NCBI GenBank assembly: GCA_018897105.1
Contig: JAHILF010000058.1
Location: 1 to 64,000 of the forward strand
Direction of reading: 5' to 3'
Source of the DNA: Pseudomonadota bacterium
GTDB taxonomy: Bacteria; Desulfobacterota; Desulfobulbia; Desulfobulbales; SURF-16
Length of the DNA stretch: 64,000 bases
Shown here: positions 1-9,573 of the stretch, in pieces
How the letters are laid out: each line of letters begins with the position of its first letter
Numbering within the stretch: the stretch's first letter is position 1
Translations under genes and position numbers: made by a program
The notes under the pieces: generated by a model
Seen by the model: the letters and a program-made list of their open reading frames with translations, nothing else
What the model was told of the DNA's origin: nothing
Database searches by the model: none

Positions 1-527
1 GACCTTCAAATAAACCTCATCCCTTCGCAACTGATACGGCTTTTGGCTCGCACCGGCTCCCCGCGGACTGGGCCGCCGGGTCATTCCGGTTTTCCCCTCC
101 ACTCTGTTACCAGGCTTCACAGGCCGGAATTTCAACACTACTACGGACTCATCTGCCACCTTACATCGCTTCGGTCAGTCTCGGGTTGCCCCTTGAACTT
201 CCCTATCCCGCCTGCTTCAGGTCTTACGGGAACGATATCAGGCTTCCCCGGTTAAGGCGTACTCCCTGTGAAAAATCCCACCCTCAATCACGTTGCGGGG
301 CTGACCAGGTATAGGGCTTCACGCTATTTTGCACGGTTACCCGCCCGCACCGCCGAATCGGACTCGCTTGCGCTATGTACTGTTCACTTCCTATCGCTTC
401 CTGCAGACCCTGCCGTTGCTGGCAACACCCTCGGAGTCTTCGCTTACCTGCGATTCGGATTGTCTTCCCACGGTCGGGGTGACGCCTGCTTAACGCAGGC
501 TGGTTTTGCCCGTTATGCCTGGCAAAC
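1..527 (-). mobile_element. Probable group II intron, 5' ribozyme part (cut by window edge)
   Basis: No convincing protein is encoded here. Read on the minus strand, the segment resembles the 5' domains of a bacterial group II intron: a GGGTGTTGCC...GTCTGCAGGAAGC block, then a GGCAGATGAGTCCGTAGTAGTG block and GAAGCCTGGTAACAGAGTGG, the type of sequence found just ahead of the intron reverse transcriptase frame. The reverse transcriptase itself would lie beyond position 1. The likely 5' end is at 527, where GTTTG directly follows the six-U tract of the pilus-operon terminator; insertion behind terminator hairpins is known for group IIC introns. The 5' end differs from the usual GTGYG, so boundary and class are inferred. 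Recognition is from memory of such introns, not from a folding calculation. Confidence 0.55.
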
Positions 528-566
528 AAAAAAGGCCCCAGGCGGTAAAACCACCTGGGGCCTTTT
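528..566 (-). terminator. Intrinsic terminator of the pilus operon
   Basis: On the minus strand AAAAGGCCCCAGGTGG pairs with CCGCCTGGGGCCTTTT around a short TTTTA loop and runs into a T tract. It lies about 40 bases behind the secretin gene and ends the pilM-to-secretin operon. The probable group II intron starts directly after its T tract. Confidence 0.85.
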
Positions 567-603
567 GGCACGGCGCTAATTATTTTTCAGCTTTCTCGGA
601 TCT

Positions 604-2352
604 TTACGGTAGGACAACCGGTCTCAGCAGTATTACCAATTCTTTGCGTTCCTTCAGAGTACCGCTTTCGCCAAAGAGTTTACCGACCGGGCCCGGAATG
701 TCGCCCACACCGGGTATTTGCGCCTCGGAATAATCACTGGTGCTATCAATCAAACCACCGACGATCAGCATCTCGCCGTTCTTTATTTTCACCAGCGTCG
801 TCATTTCCCGGATATCCACCTCAGGCAGCCCCACTTCACTTCCAGCAGTGCCAAACTGCTTATATTGAATGGGAGTCTGAACCTTTGACGTCACTGGAGT
901 CAAGGTGAGAATCACTTCATTATCATCGATAATCGTGGCAATAACGGCCATACCGAGCCCGGACATGACACTTGAAGTCTCCACACTGTAGGTGACCACG
1001 CCGTCTTCCACACTGGCATCCACGTTGTCAATATAGGTGAGCGTCGAACCAACGGATATCATGGCCGGCTGCCCGTTCATCACGCTGATTTTGGGGTTGG
1101 AAATGACCTCCACATGGCCCTGTTCTTCAATGGCGTCCAAAATGAGGGCAAAGTTCTGGGTGTTTACCGTGAGGAATTTATTCTGGGTGCCCGGATACGC
1201 GGGATTCAGCTTCTGAAAATCCAGGGATAAACTGAAGGGGTTGCTGGGATTCTGCAACAGATCCTCCCAGTTAATACCTGTTCTGTTGTCGGCAGAGAGG
1301 GTTACCTCCACAATTTTTGCCTCAATTGACACCTGTTTATACAGCTCTTTTTTTAGATTTTCTATATAATTACTAACTTTTTCCAAAAGTGAACGGGGCG
1401 CGGTAACGGTAATCAAACCGACAGGCTTATCGATTGTATAATACCCTTTGCCGGGTTTCCTATTTGTGACCACAGCAGTTTGAGCGGTTTCAAGACCTGC
1501 CAGCATCTGCTGGCCCGCCGGTGCCACGGGCGGGGTGACCACCTCTTCAGTGGTCCAGATATCGAGTATCTGATCGAGATTCTGTCTGATATTTGCCCAG
1601 ATATCAAAACTGTTGGCATTTTCAGGCTGGCTGGTAATCTGAATCTTACCTGTCATCTCGTGGGATGCAACCTTATTGCCGCCAAGCACATCCCCACCAA
1701 CACCCAGATTGAACTGAGGCGACATAAACGGCATGGCAACATGGAATTTTTTGGTTTCCTTGTGTTTGATGATGATGGAATTTCCTTTCACCTCATGGAA
1801 ATAATCCAACTGGCGCAGAATATTGTCAATGGATTCAAAAAAATCATCCTCTGCCCGGATATCAACATCAACCAGCGCACCCTGATCAACATCATTGGCC
1901 CAGCTGACATTCATCCCCTTCAATACAGCAAGTTTCTTCATAATTTCCCTAAGGGAGACAGGGGCGGCATTAGATGTAATGTCGGCTCCCACAGGGATAT
2001 CAAAATCAGATGTTCCGATATTCTCTGTTTCTGAAAGCAAGAAGGTTGGTTGCTGGAACCGGGAAGGCAGTTCCGCCGGGCCGTGCTTCTCCTTTTCGGC
2101 GTCCGATTGGAACGCATCAGCATTAACAGCTTGTGAAGTATGTTTTTTCAGAAAATCCTGGGCTTCCTGCTCACCTCTGAAATCCGGCGCTTTTTTCGAA
2201 CAACCGGCAAGAAAAGAAAACAGCATAAAAGTGACCAGAATCAGTGCGCCACTTCTCAACCTGTGTCTGAAGGGCATATTCGTGTTGTGCCGATTTTCCA
2301 GGCAAATGCTCCTCTGCGACCCATGACAAGAAAAGCGTGTTATCATTTTCAT
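604..2352 (-). CDS. Pilus secretin, lipoprotein type (PilQ/MshL-like)
   Basis: This is the outer-membrane pore of a type IV pilus. The N-terminus carries a signal with the lipobox LAGC, so the mature protein is a lipoprotein, as in MshL and BfpB, rather than an ordinary PilQ. An STN-like N0 domain follows (SLREIMKKLAVLKGMNV...VDVDI), then an N1-like region ending near the YTIDKPVGLITV motif, and a C-terminal secretin domain with the QVSIEAKIVEV start and a LIVGGLI strand close to the end. No AMIN domain is present; AMIN domains are in the gene just upstream. The longest frame begins at a GTG at 2397, but the ATG at 2352, preceded by GGAAATAAAG, is a better start; ATG at 2364 is also possible. 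It is the last gene of the operon. The family is sure; whether PilQ or MshL is the better name is open. Confidence 0.85.
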   Translation of the reverse strand: MKMITRFSCHGSQRSICLENRHNTNMPFRHRLRSGALILVTFMLFSFLAGCSKKAPDFRGEQEAQDFLKKHTSQAVNADAFQSDAEKEKHGPAELPSRFQQPTFLLSETENIGTSDFDIPVGADITSNAAPVSLREIMKKLAVLKGMNVSWANDVDQGALVDVDIRAEDDFFESIDNILRQLDYFHEVKGNSIIIKHKETKKFHVAMPFMSPQFNLGVGGDVLGGNKVASHEMTGKIQITSQPENANSFDIWANIRQNLDQILDIWTTEEVVTPPVAPAGQQMLAGLETAQTAVVTNRKPGKGYYTIDKPVGLITVTAPRSLLEKVSNYIENLKKELYKQVSIEAKIVEVTLSADNRTGINWEDLLQNPSNPFSLSLDFQKLNPAYPGTQNKFLTVNTQNFALILDAIEEQGHVEVISNPKISVMNGQPAMISVGSTLTYIDNVDASVEDGVVTYSVETSSVMSGLGMAVIATIIDDNEVILTLTPVTSKVQTPIQYKQFGTAGSEVGLPEVDIREMTTLVKIKNGEMLIVGGLIDSTSDYSEAQIPGVGDIPGPVGKLFGESGTLKERKELVILLRPVVLP

Positions 2353-2438
2353 CTTTATTTCCATACCTTTCGTGGCACAGACAGTGGCTGGTAACACTTC
2401 AGCCTGCCCGCAGCCTTTGAGAAATGAAGTCAGGACTT

Positions 2439-4322
2439 CTACTTGTGAAGCCGTTCCTTGATATATTTTTCCAAATCCGCCGGGACTTTGTAACCTGACA
2501 GAAGTATTGCCTGATACTCTTTAGATGCATTTTCCGCATCACCCATATTATCATAAATTCTGGCCTTACTGACCATAGTCTCGAATGATGTCCCATAAAT
2601 TCGCTCAAACCTTTCCAAAAGCGACAATGCCATTTCATTACTTCTGTTCTGCTCACTGAAGGCTGCATAGCTAGCCAATGCCTGACGTGATGGACGTTCG
2701 CCGCTCACTGCAAACTCAAAGTAGCTCTTTGCCTCTTTAACCATTTCCATGTTTGCCAGACTGAGAGCTGTCTGTAAAGCAACATCGGCATCCTGTGGCA
2801 GCAGATTGGAGGCAATCTGTCCATAGTGGGCAGCCTTGGCATTTAACCCAAGTTTTACCAACGACAGATACGTTATTCGTTTTGCCAGATCACCATTCTC
2901 AGGCCAGGACTGGAATGCTTTTTCATAGAACGTTACCGCGCCCTCATAATTTCCTGAATCTTCAAGATTTTTTGCTTGGCGGATAAACTTTCTCGCTTCC
3001 AGTTTCTCTTTGGGAACTTCCATTCGTTTGGTGACAGAAATAGCTTCTTTTTTTATAGCCAGTGTCTCCTCCGCACGCTGCGGCCATGTGAAGCTGTCAC
3101 TTTTTTGCGAAATGACTACCGTATTAAACCGTTCTTCCTTGGCCAGATCTTTGAGGTTGAGAATTACATCAAGAACAAAATCCCAGGGGACATCATTCAA
3201 GGCCAAGGTAAGGGAGCCATTCACCTTCTCATCAACCACTATATTTCTACCGCTGATTTCACCAATAAGACGAAAGACATTGTGAAGATCGATTTTATAA
3301 AAATCCACTGAAATTCTCTGTTCCGTGTATCCGGCAAAGGCAAAATCCGTATTCCGGTCTTTTGCAGCCGATTTACTGACTTTCGTAACTGCCGCAGATG
3401 GTTTTTTCTCAGCGCCTTGAGATGAAGCGGCTGTTGATGCAGTTTTTGCTGCTGCTGAGGATAATGCAGGTGTACTCTGGGCAATTTCTGCTGCTGACAA
3501 TCCTGTAATTTCAGCGATAAGCGGAGTAGCATCTGCCGCTGGTTCAACATTAATCAACAGCCCGTCTTTCTGAACAACTATGGAATAACGAAAAAGATCG
3601 TCGGTTGCAGAATCAAGAATAACACGGGTGCCATCCTTATAATTCTCCGAACGGACAAGACTGATCGGTGAAGCATCATTAGTGGGAATGGCATGCCCCG
3701 GCGTGGCAATTCCCGGGAGATCAACAATTAATCGGGCGGGATGATCCTTTTCCTTTGCCAGTTCAGTTGACTGATATTTTTGAATCGGACCATCAGCCAG
3801 CAGCTGAACCTTGGTCATGCTTCCTGACCAGTCAATGTTAATGTCTTTGACCAATCGTTCAGTGCCCTTACTCTGGCTCGCTGCCGGCGACCGTGTATCG
3901 TTTTCAAATTGAACAAGAATATCATTGCCGCTGCTTGTAACCGAATATGGGCGGTCATCGGCAAGGAGAAATTCAATTCGGGCCACAATCGGATTCTGGT
4001 CAATGAGCACGACGCCTTTAATCAAGGTAACCGGTCCTTTATCAACCTTCATCGGGAAATTAATTGACCCGACAAAATTCCCGTTGGCAATATCAATAAT
4101 GAGCCTGTGGGGACTGAATAATTCATACATGGTATATGCGGGAACCCTATCACCGTAAATCTCACTTAACCAGGAATCAGAATTTTGTTGCCATTTAAGA
4201 TCACGGATCTGGTATGAATCCACCTTGATTTCATCATCTGCCGCGGCCGAATTCCACGGGACACAGAGCAAGATGAGAACGGCTATCAGACATACATTTT
4301 TCAAACGGGCCATCAGGGTCAT
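2439..4322 (-). CDS. AMIN + STN + TPR protein, partner of the pilus secretin
   Basis: This 627-aa exported protein contains the parts of PilQ that the neighbouring secretin lacks. After a signal peptide (VCLIAVLILLCVPWNSAAA) there are two AMIN-type beta domains (about residues 30-140 and 155-265), which bind peptidoglycan in PilQ. An Ala/Ser/Lys-rich linker (about 280-325) leads to an STN/N0 domain with the typical VDFYKIDLHNVFRLIGEISG...NIVVDEKVNGSLTL pattern. The C-terminal third is helical and looks like TPR repeats (for example NLEDSGNYEGAVTFYEKAF). There is no secretin pore domain. It lies between pilP, with which it overlaps by 4 bases, and the secretin gene, 86 bases ahead of the start chosen there. 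I infer a periplasmic collar that links the secretin to the cell wall and PilP. The TPR part may combine the roles of pilotin or MshN-like proteins; that is a guess. Confidence 0.75.
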   Translation of the reverse strand: MTLMARLKNVCLIAVLILLCVPWNSAAADDEIKVDSYQIRDLKWQQNSDSWLSEIYGDRVPAYTMYELFSPHRLIIDIANGNFVGSINFPMKVDKGPVTLIKGVVLIDQNPIVARIEFLLADDRPYSVTSSGNDILVQFENDTRSPAASQSKGTERLVKDINIDWSGSMTKVQLLADGPIQKYQSTELAKEKDHPARLIVDLPGIATPGHAIPTNDASPISLVRSENYKDGTRVILDSATDDLFRYSIVVQKDGLLINVEPAADATPLIAEITGLSAAEIAQSTPALSSAAAKTASTAASSQGAEKKPSAAVTKVSKSAAKDRNTDFAFAGYTEQRISVDFYKIDLHNVFRLIGEISGRNIVVDEKVNGSLTLALNDVPWDFVLDVILNLKDLAKEERFNTVVISQKSDSFTWPQRAEETLAIKKEAISVTKRMEVPKEKLEARKFIRQAKNLEDSGNYEGAVTFYEKAFQSWPENGDLAKRITYLSLVKLGLNAKAAHYGQIASNLLPQDADVALQTALSLANMEMVKEAKSYFEFAVSGERPSRQALASYAAFSEQNRSNEMALSLLERFERIYGTSFETMVSKARIYDNMGDAENASKEYQAILLSGYKVPADLEKYIKERLHK

Positions 4323-4885
4323 TGTTGCTTTTCCCCCTCTTTCTTTAGAAGCATTTCCACAAATTTATAGCGCTCCTCACCTGCAGTTGTTTTATACCGC
4401 TGCTTGATAACAACTGTGTTATTGGCAATACTATCGACAATCCCAGACCTGCCAATCTCGGTTCCATTCCTTATTGTATATCCTCTGCCAACGGAATCCT
4501 CCACCATGGCCAAGGGGCCATCTTCTGTAATAACAATGGCAACAAGAGTGAGCTGCCCCGGTTCAAATTTCTGCATTCCCATGAGTTCCTGCTCGGGAGC
4601 TACCAGGTCAGCGGTGACAACCTTTTCCTTTATAAACGGCATAAACGGATCGGAACGACCCACTCGATTATAAACAAAAGAATCTGATCTCCCTTCCAGA
4701 AACTGAATAAGCTCTTTAACCTTCTCGGAATACTCTTCTTGTGCTTGCTGGCTGGAAATATCGTTATTTTCAGCAGATTCATTTGCCTGTACCCTAGTCA
4801 GCACTAAAAAATACGCCAACACGAGGACAACACAAAAAAATACTTTTTTAAGTGCTGAAAATATATTCCATCTTTGTGTGTACAT
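4319..4885 (-). CDS. pilP: Type IV pilus assembly protein PilP
   Basis: PilP joins the inner-membrane PilN/PilO complex to the secretin. The 188-aa product has an N-terminal hydrophobic segment (about residues 14-32) ending in RVQA, the GRSDPFMPF motif typical of PilP, and a C-terminal beta-rich domain (LTLVAIVITEDGPLAMVEDS...GYTIRNGTEIG) matching the PilP HR domain. Classical PilP is a lipoprotein, but no lipobox cysteine is visible, so it may stay anchored by an uncleaved segment or be cleaved by signal peptidase I. It lies 39 bases after pilO and its stop overlaps the start of the AMIN/TPR gene. Confidence 0.88.
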   Translation of the reverse strand: MYTQRWNIFSALKKVFFCVVLVLAYFLVLTRVQANESAENNDISSQQAQEEYSEKVKELIQFLEGRSDSFVYNRVGRSDPFMPFIKEKVVTADLVAPEQELMGMQKFEPGQLTLVAIVITEDGPLAMVEDSVGRGYTIRNGTEIGRSGIVDSIANNTVVIKQRYKTTAGEERYKFVEMLLKKEGEKQQ

Positions 4886-4924
4886 TTGTGGAGTTTTATC
4901 CCCCGACTTTCAAATTTACTTTTT

Positions 4925-5560
4925 CTAGTTTTTATTCTTGCCCTGTACCAGGGGTGCAGGCTCAACAAACCGGTAGGTGACAAGACTAAATGTGGTCTCG
5001 AGAATCATTTCTCCCGACTGCAGCTTCGAGCCCCCCATATTTATATTGGAAACCGTGACTATTCTTGACAAATTACTGATTTTATCCAGAAAAACACCAA
5101 CATTATGATACGTCCCACGCACTTTGATATCAACAGGAATATCGGCGTAAAATTCTTTTCGCATTTCATTTTTTGGAATGAAAGAAAGAAAATCCAGACC
5201 TGAATTTTGCCCAATATCCGAAATGCTTGTCAAAAGTGAAGGAATTTCCTGCTGCTGCGGAAGCAAGGCGGAAGCTTTGGCAAACATCAGTTTGGTTTCA
5301 GCCATTTCCGCGCGGTACTTCGTTATCTCGCGAGATGCCTTTTCCACCTTTGTTATTTCATCTTCCAAGTTTTTCTGCTGAGATTGCAACATGTTGATTT
5401 CAATTGTTTTTGGGGAATAGCTTAAAAAATAAAAAGCAACACATGGCAACAGAATGGCGCCAATGCATATCATAGCCTTGTGCTGCGGCTTGAGATGGGA
5501 AACCTTTTCATCAAGAAAAGAGTTGATGGCCTCTTGGATCTTGACTTTATTTATATTCAT
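4925..5560 (-). CDS. pilO: Type IV pilus assembly protein PilO
   Basis: This 211-aa bitopic inner-membrane protein has a cytoplasmic stub of about 30 residues, one membrane segment (MICIGAILLPCVAFYFLSY), a coiled coil (residues about 55-100) and a periplasmic ferredoxin-like fold, ending with a VTVSNINM strand and the LETTFSLVTYRFVE tail. That is the PilO layout; PilO pairs with PilN to align the pilus motor with the secretin. Its ATG overlaps the pilN stop by 4 bases, which suggests translational coupling. Confidence 0.88.
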   Translation of the reverse strand: MNINKVKIQEAINSFLDEKVSHLKPQHKAMICIGAILLPCVAFYFLSYSPKTIEINMLQSQQKNLEDEITKVEKASREITKYRAEMAETKLMFAKASALLPQQQEIPSLLTSISDIGQNSGLDFLSFIPKNEMRKEFYADIPVDIKVRGTYHNVGVFLDKISNLSRIVTVSNINMGGSKLQSGEMILETTFSLVTYRFVEPAPLVQGKNKN

Positions 5561-6141
5561 TTCACTTTATCCTGATTAGCTTGCGCCTTGTCGCTTTCAG
5601 GCTTCTTGATTCCCAAACTCAGGGTAAATGATTTCAAGTCCTGGTCCGCTATCGTTGTCAAAGAAGATTTTCCAAGAGTTGCACTGGAAAAATATGACGA
5701 CGCAGTTAAGCGATCCATGTAATCAGCCAGCCTCGTGTTATCCAAAGCAATACCGGTAAGAGAAACCGTATCACCGGACTGCTTTAAACTCTCCAACCAG
5801 ATGCTGTCCGGTGGTGTTGCATTGGCAATTTCATCAAGTAAATGAACAGTGATTTGCGATGTGGATTTGAGCTGCTTGATGACATCAATTTTTGCGGTCA
5901 ATTTTTGTTTGTCTTGTTCAAGTTGCTTAATCTCATTCAGAATGACATTATATTTTGCCTTTTTGTCATTCAAATTCTTAATGTTTGTCTGTAGCGATGC
6001 CACCCTTTGATTCATACTTAACGAACCCATTACCAACAATGCAAGCAAGACAACCAGTGAGGCTATAAAGGCAATTACCTCATTTCTGGTGCGCAAGCGC
6101 TTTTTCATTTGCCGGACAGGCAATAAATTTATTCGTATCAT
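5557..6141 (-). CDS. pilN: Type IV pilus assembly protein PilN
   Basis: PilN binds the cytoplasmic ring protein PilM through its short N-terminal tail. Here the product starts MIRINLLPVRQ, the conserved INLLP docking motif. One membrane helix (about residues 23-43), a coiled coil and a small periplasmic fold with the TPPDSIWLESLKQ motif follow. At 194 aa it has normal length. It sits 42 bases after pilM and overlaps pilO by 4 bases. Confidence 0.92.
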   Translation of the reverse strand: MIRINLLPVRQMKKRLRTRNEVIAFIASLVVLLALLVMGSLSMNQRVASLQTNIKNLNDKKAKYNVILNEIKQLEQDKQKLTAKIDVIKQLKSTSQITVHLLDEIANATPPDSIWLESLKQSGDTVSLTGIALDNTRLADYMDRLTASSYFSSATLGKSSLTTIADQDLKSFTLSLGIKKPESDKAQANQDKVK

Positions 6142-6183
6142 GACACTCTTTCGCTTGTGCTTAAAAGGTGCATAAAAATATAC

Positions 6184-7287
6184 CTAAAAAGGACAAGGTC
6201 TGCTTGCCAGACCCATGGAAATTGCCATTTCAGGCGCAATATTTTTTACATAATCAGGATCTATTCTGTTTGCATCGACACCGGTCGTGGCAAAAGGATT
6301 GAAAACCTCAACCGGCAATCCTGTCTCTTCACTGAAATATGAATCCAGTCCCTTTACCTTGGACCCACCGCCGCTCAAAACAAGCTTGGTCAAAGCACTA
6401 TCAGGGAAGTTTGAGTTATAAAAGTCAATGGCCTTCTTGATCTCCATAATCCACTGGGTCGTAGTGCTGATAAATATTTCCGCAAGCTCTTCCTGTTTTT
6501 CATCCGGTGCCAACGCACCAATCTTCAAGGATTCAGCCTCTTCAAAATCAAGGTCGAATTTCCCCTGAATCTGCTCGGTGAGCTGTTTGCTGCCCAAAGC
6601 GACGTCGCGGGCAAATAGCGATGCGCCCTTTGAAACAATATTTATGTTCATCTTGGAGGAGCCAATATCAACAAGCACCACATTCCCTTGCTGCCCGTAA
6701 TTCGTTTCAAAAGAGTTCTCAAGGGCAAAAGCGTCAACATCAACCAAGACAGTTTTCAAACCAACGTTCCGCAACATACGTAAATAGGAGTCAACAACAT
6801 CTTTTTTTGCTGCCACCAGCATGACGTCAGTCCTGTCTTCACCTTCAGCATTAGTTTTCAAATCCTGATAATCGAGATAAACGTCTGCCAGATCAAAAGG
6901 AATATATTGTTCCGCCTCTGACTGAATATGTTCCTCCAACTCCTTCTCATTCATCACCGAGAGGTTGATTTTCTTAAGAATCACGGAATAACCGGAAATG
7001 GATATACCGACTTTTTTCCCCTTGATCTGCAAATTGCCAATGAGATTTTTGATCACGGACGCTACAGCATCCGGGTCTCGTAACTCGCCATCTTCAACAG
7101 CATTGGCCGGCAAACGGGCACTGCCAAGGCTCACAAGCTTCATTCTTTGGCCGCCTTCCGAGAGTTCACATACTTTTACGGCGTGGGAACCAATATCGAG
7201 CCCTATGGTTAGATTCTGCTTGCGCATAAAAGGCAGCTGAAAATTTTTGAAATTAAAATTGAATGCCGGCAAGTTTAGAGGAGACAT
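6184..7287 (-). CDS. pilM: Type IV pilus assembly ATPase-like protein PilM
   Basis: PilM is an actin/FtsA-like cytoplasmic protein that binds the PilN tail. The 367-aa product shows the phosphate-1 motif LTIGLDIGSHAVKVCEL, the phosphate-2 motif VVLVDIGSSKMNINIV, and an LVLSGGGSKVKGLD adenosine motif near residue 315, with normal spacing for the family. It is the first gene of the minus-strand operon. The ATG at 7287 gives a 20-residue leader before MRKQNLTIG; an internal ATG at 7227 is the alternative start, and neither has a strong ribosome binding site. The promoter must lie in the 625-base AT-rich gap shared with lepB. Confidence 0.92.
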   Translation of the reverse strand: MSPLNLPAFNFNFKNFQLPFMRKQNLTIGLDIGSHAVKVCELSEGGQRMKLVSLGSARLPANAVEDGELRDPDAVASVIKNLIGNLQIKGKKVGISISGYSVILKKINLSVMNEKELEEHIQSEAEQYIPFDLADVYLDYQDLKTNAEGEDRTDVMLVAAKKDVVDSYLRMLRNVGLKTVLVDVDAFALENSFETNYGQQGNVVLVDIGSSKMNINIVSKGASLFARDVALGSKQLTEQIQGKFDLDFEEAESLKIGALAPDEKQEELAEIFISTTTQWIMEIKKAIDFYNSNFPDSALTKLVLSGGGSKVKGLDSYFSEETGLPVEVFNPFATTGVDANRIDPDYVKNIAPEMAISMGLASRPCPF

Positions 7288-7912
7288 ATGAAGGTAACCT
7301 GATTAATTTCTATTCCGTTCTTTAATTTCTAAGCACTTTCATAACCACAGAATGACTTCCACAAAAATATTAAACACTCATCCCGAAAAGATTGTCAACC
7401 GCAAACTACTTAAAAATACACGCTAATTTGACAGCTTAAAAAAAATCTTTTGAAAACATTTTATTACCCATCGTTGCGATAATGAACCAATCCTATATTT
7501 TGTATCCGAAAAAAACTAACCCACCATATCTAGTGGAACCACAGTTGTTAAAAATTTAATCCATTTTTTTTTAATTTTAGCATGTTATATTTTTTGGTGC
7601 AAACAAGATGCGAAATGCCTTTTTTATGTACCGCCGTTCATTTCCATCAAAACCGCCATCAGGATCACACTGCACAAACAAACCCATAACATCCCGGACA
7701 GACCGAAGAACCTTCTTGTGTTTTGACCCCTTATGGAGTAATGATTTTAAGTTTCATTAAATAGCTCTCAAATAATCCTTAATATTCCTTTCCGGCTTTT
7801 ATTCTTGCTGTAAACGTGAATAAGTAATAAGCAAATTTTATACCATTTTCTTTATTTTGAGAGTTTAACTAATAATTACCACAGCCAAATCTTTTCAAAA
7901 GGGGGCAGTGAG
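7288..7912. other. AT-rich divergent intergenic region between pilM and lepB
   Basis: This 625-base gap separates two divergent operons. It is markedly AT-rich with many A and T runs. I see no coding frame with family signals, no tRNA and no clear -24/-12 or -35/-10 pair that I would commit to. It must hold the promoters of the pilus operon (minus) and of lepB-pyrB-pyrC (plus). Confidence 0.6.
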
Positions 7913-8530
7913 TTGTCGCAAAGCAAGAAAAAATCCATTATCCGCGAATACTTAGAAGCAATAATCATCGCCCTGATTTTAGCTTTATTCATCCGAACTT
8001 TCGTTGTGCAGGCTTTCAAAATTCCATCCGGCTCTATGATTCCGACACTGCTCATCGGTGACCATATATTGGTAAATAAATTTTGTTACGGTATTAAAAA
8101 TCCTTTTACCGGAGAAACCTGGATTCCACTAGGAACCCCTGAAAGACTCGATGTTGTTGTGTTCAAATATCCGGAGAATCCTTCACAGGACTTTATCAAA
8201 AGGGTTATCGGTCTGCCTGGCGACCGCATAGAAATTCGCAACAAAAAAGTATACATTAATGGCAATCTCCTCAATGTGAAATATGCCGTTCACATGGACC
8301 CGAATATTTTCCCCGGGCCCAATCCCCCGCGAGACAATTTTGGGCCGGTTACCGTTCCGCCCCACTCCCTTTTCGTTATGGGGGATAACCGAGACAACAG
8401 CCACGATAGCAGATTCTGGGGTTTTGTTGACTATACCGCCTTAAAAGGCAAGGCTTTCATGCTTTATTGGTCATGGAATAAGGAGAAATTTTCTGTACGA
8501 TGGCGTCGAATTAGTGATATAATCCACTAG
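7913..8530 (+). CDS. lepB: Signal peptidase I
   Basis: Signal peptidase I removes signal peptides from exported proteins at the outer face of the inner membrane. The 205-aa product has one N-terminal membrane helix (about residues 15-33). The catalytic serine is Ser41 in PSGSM and the general-base lysine is Lys96 in DFIKRVIGLPGD; box E is MGDNRDNSHDSRFWG. It is a short, single-span form. The start is a TTG preceded by the GGGGGCAGTGAG ribosome binding site; no ATG fits. The substrates should include the secreted proteins of this region; linkage to pyrBC is positional only. Confidence 0.93.
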   Translation: MSQSKKKSIIREYLEAIIIALILALFIRTFVVQAFKIPSGSMIPTLLIGDHILVNKFCYGIKNPFTGETWIPLGTPERLDVVVFKYPENPSQDFIKRVIGLPGDRIEIRNKKVYINGNLLNVKYAVHMDPNIFPGPNPPRDNFGPVTVPPHSLFVMGDNRDNSHDSRFWGFVDYTALKGKAFMLYWSWNKEKFSVRWRRISDIIH

Positions 8531-8634
8531 TTAATTTTTTTGGCAGTTTAGCAACAAATAATTTAAGCATTACAGCGAGTTGTTTTTCTCCCTCTTTTGC
8601 AATTTCAATTCCGTACTGCCGGATTTAGCCATTC

Positions 8635-9573
8635 ATGGAATCTGAATACCGTTTTCAGCATAGACATATCTTAGGAATCGAGGAACTTTCGGCCAATGAT
8701 ATTGGCTTCATCCTTGATACGGCCGAATCATTTAAAGAAATATCACAACGTCCGATTAAAAAAGTCCCTACACTGCGCGGCAAGACGGTTATTCATCTTT
8801 TTTTCGAACCAAGTACGCGCACCCGGCTCTCCTTTGAAATTGCAGCCAAACGTATGAGCGCGGACACCTTTAATATCTCTGCCTCCACCAGCAGCGCCAG
8901 AAAAGGAGAAACCCTGATCGACACTGCAAAAAATCTCACTTCGATGAATCCCGATATCATCGTGATTCGTCACTCCAGTTCCGGCTCACCCCACCTGCTT
9001 GCGCAACACATTAATGCATCGGTTATAAATGCCGGTGACGGGACCCATGAGCACCCGAGCCAATCACTCCTCGATATGATGACTGTCCGTGAGAAAAAAG
9101 GGAAAATTGATGGGTTAAAAATAGCAATTATTGGCGATATAAGCCACAGCAGGGTCGCCCATTCCAATATTATCGGCTTTACCAAAATGGGAGCCCAGGT
9201 TCATGTAAGCGGCCCGGCCACCCTGATTCCAGCCGGCATAAAACAACTGGGGGCAATTGTGTGCCATAGGGTTGAAGATGCTGTTGCCGACGCAGACGTG
9301 GTCATGGCCCTTCGCATCCAGAAGGAGCGCCAGCTTGACCCACTTTTGCCTTCTCTGCGGGAATATGCGACCTTTTTTGGCATCAACAGAACTCTCTTGA
9401 AATTAGCAAAACCGGATGCCATTATTATGCATCCCGGCCCCATCAATCGTGGTGTTGAAATGACTTTTGACGTGGCAGATGGCGAACAATCAGTGATTAT
9501 GGATCAGGTCACCAACGGTGTTGCGGTCCGCATGGCCTTACTCTATCTGATCATGGGAAGGGAGGAACGATGA
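8635..9573 (+). CDS. pyrB: Aspartate carbamoyltransferase, catalytic chain
   Basis: The enzyme joins carbamoyl phosphate and aspartate, the committed step of pyrimidine synthesis. The 312-aa sequence has the carbamoyl-phosphate motif [24 protein letters not shown], and the aspartate-loop region ending [12 protein letters not shown]. No pyrI regulatory chain is adjacent; instead the last codons overlap pyrC by 4 bases, an arrangement seen where PyrB works with a dihydroorotase-type partner. Confidence 0.96.
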   Translation: MESEYRFQHRHILGIEELSANDIGFILDTAESFKEISQRPIKKVPTLRGKTVIHLFFEPSTRTRLSFEIAAKRMSADTFNISASTSSARKGETLIDTAKNLTSMNPDIIVIRHSSSGSPHLLAQHINASVINAGDGTHEHPSQSLLDMMTVREKKGKIDGLKIAIIGDISHSRVAHSNIIGFTKMGAQVHVSGPATLIPAGIKQLGAIVCHRVEDAVADADVVMALRIQKERQLDPLLPSLREYATFFGINRTLLKLAKPDAIIMHPGPINRGVEMTFDVADGEQSVIMDQVTNGVAVRMALLYLIMGREER

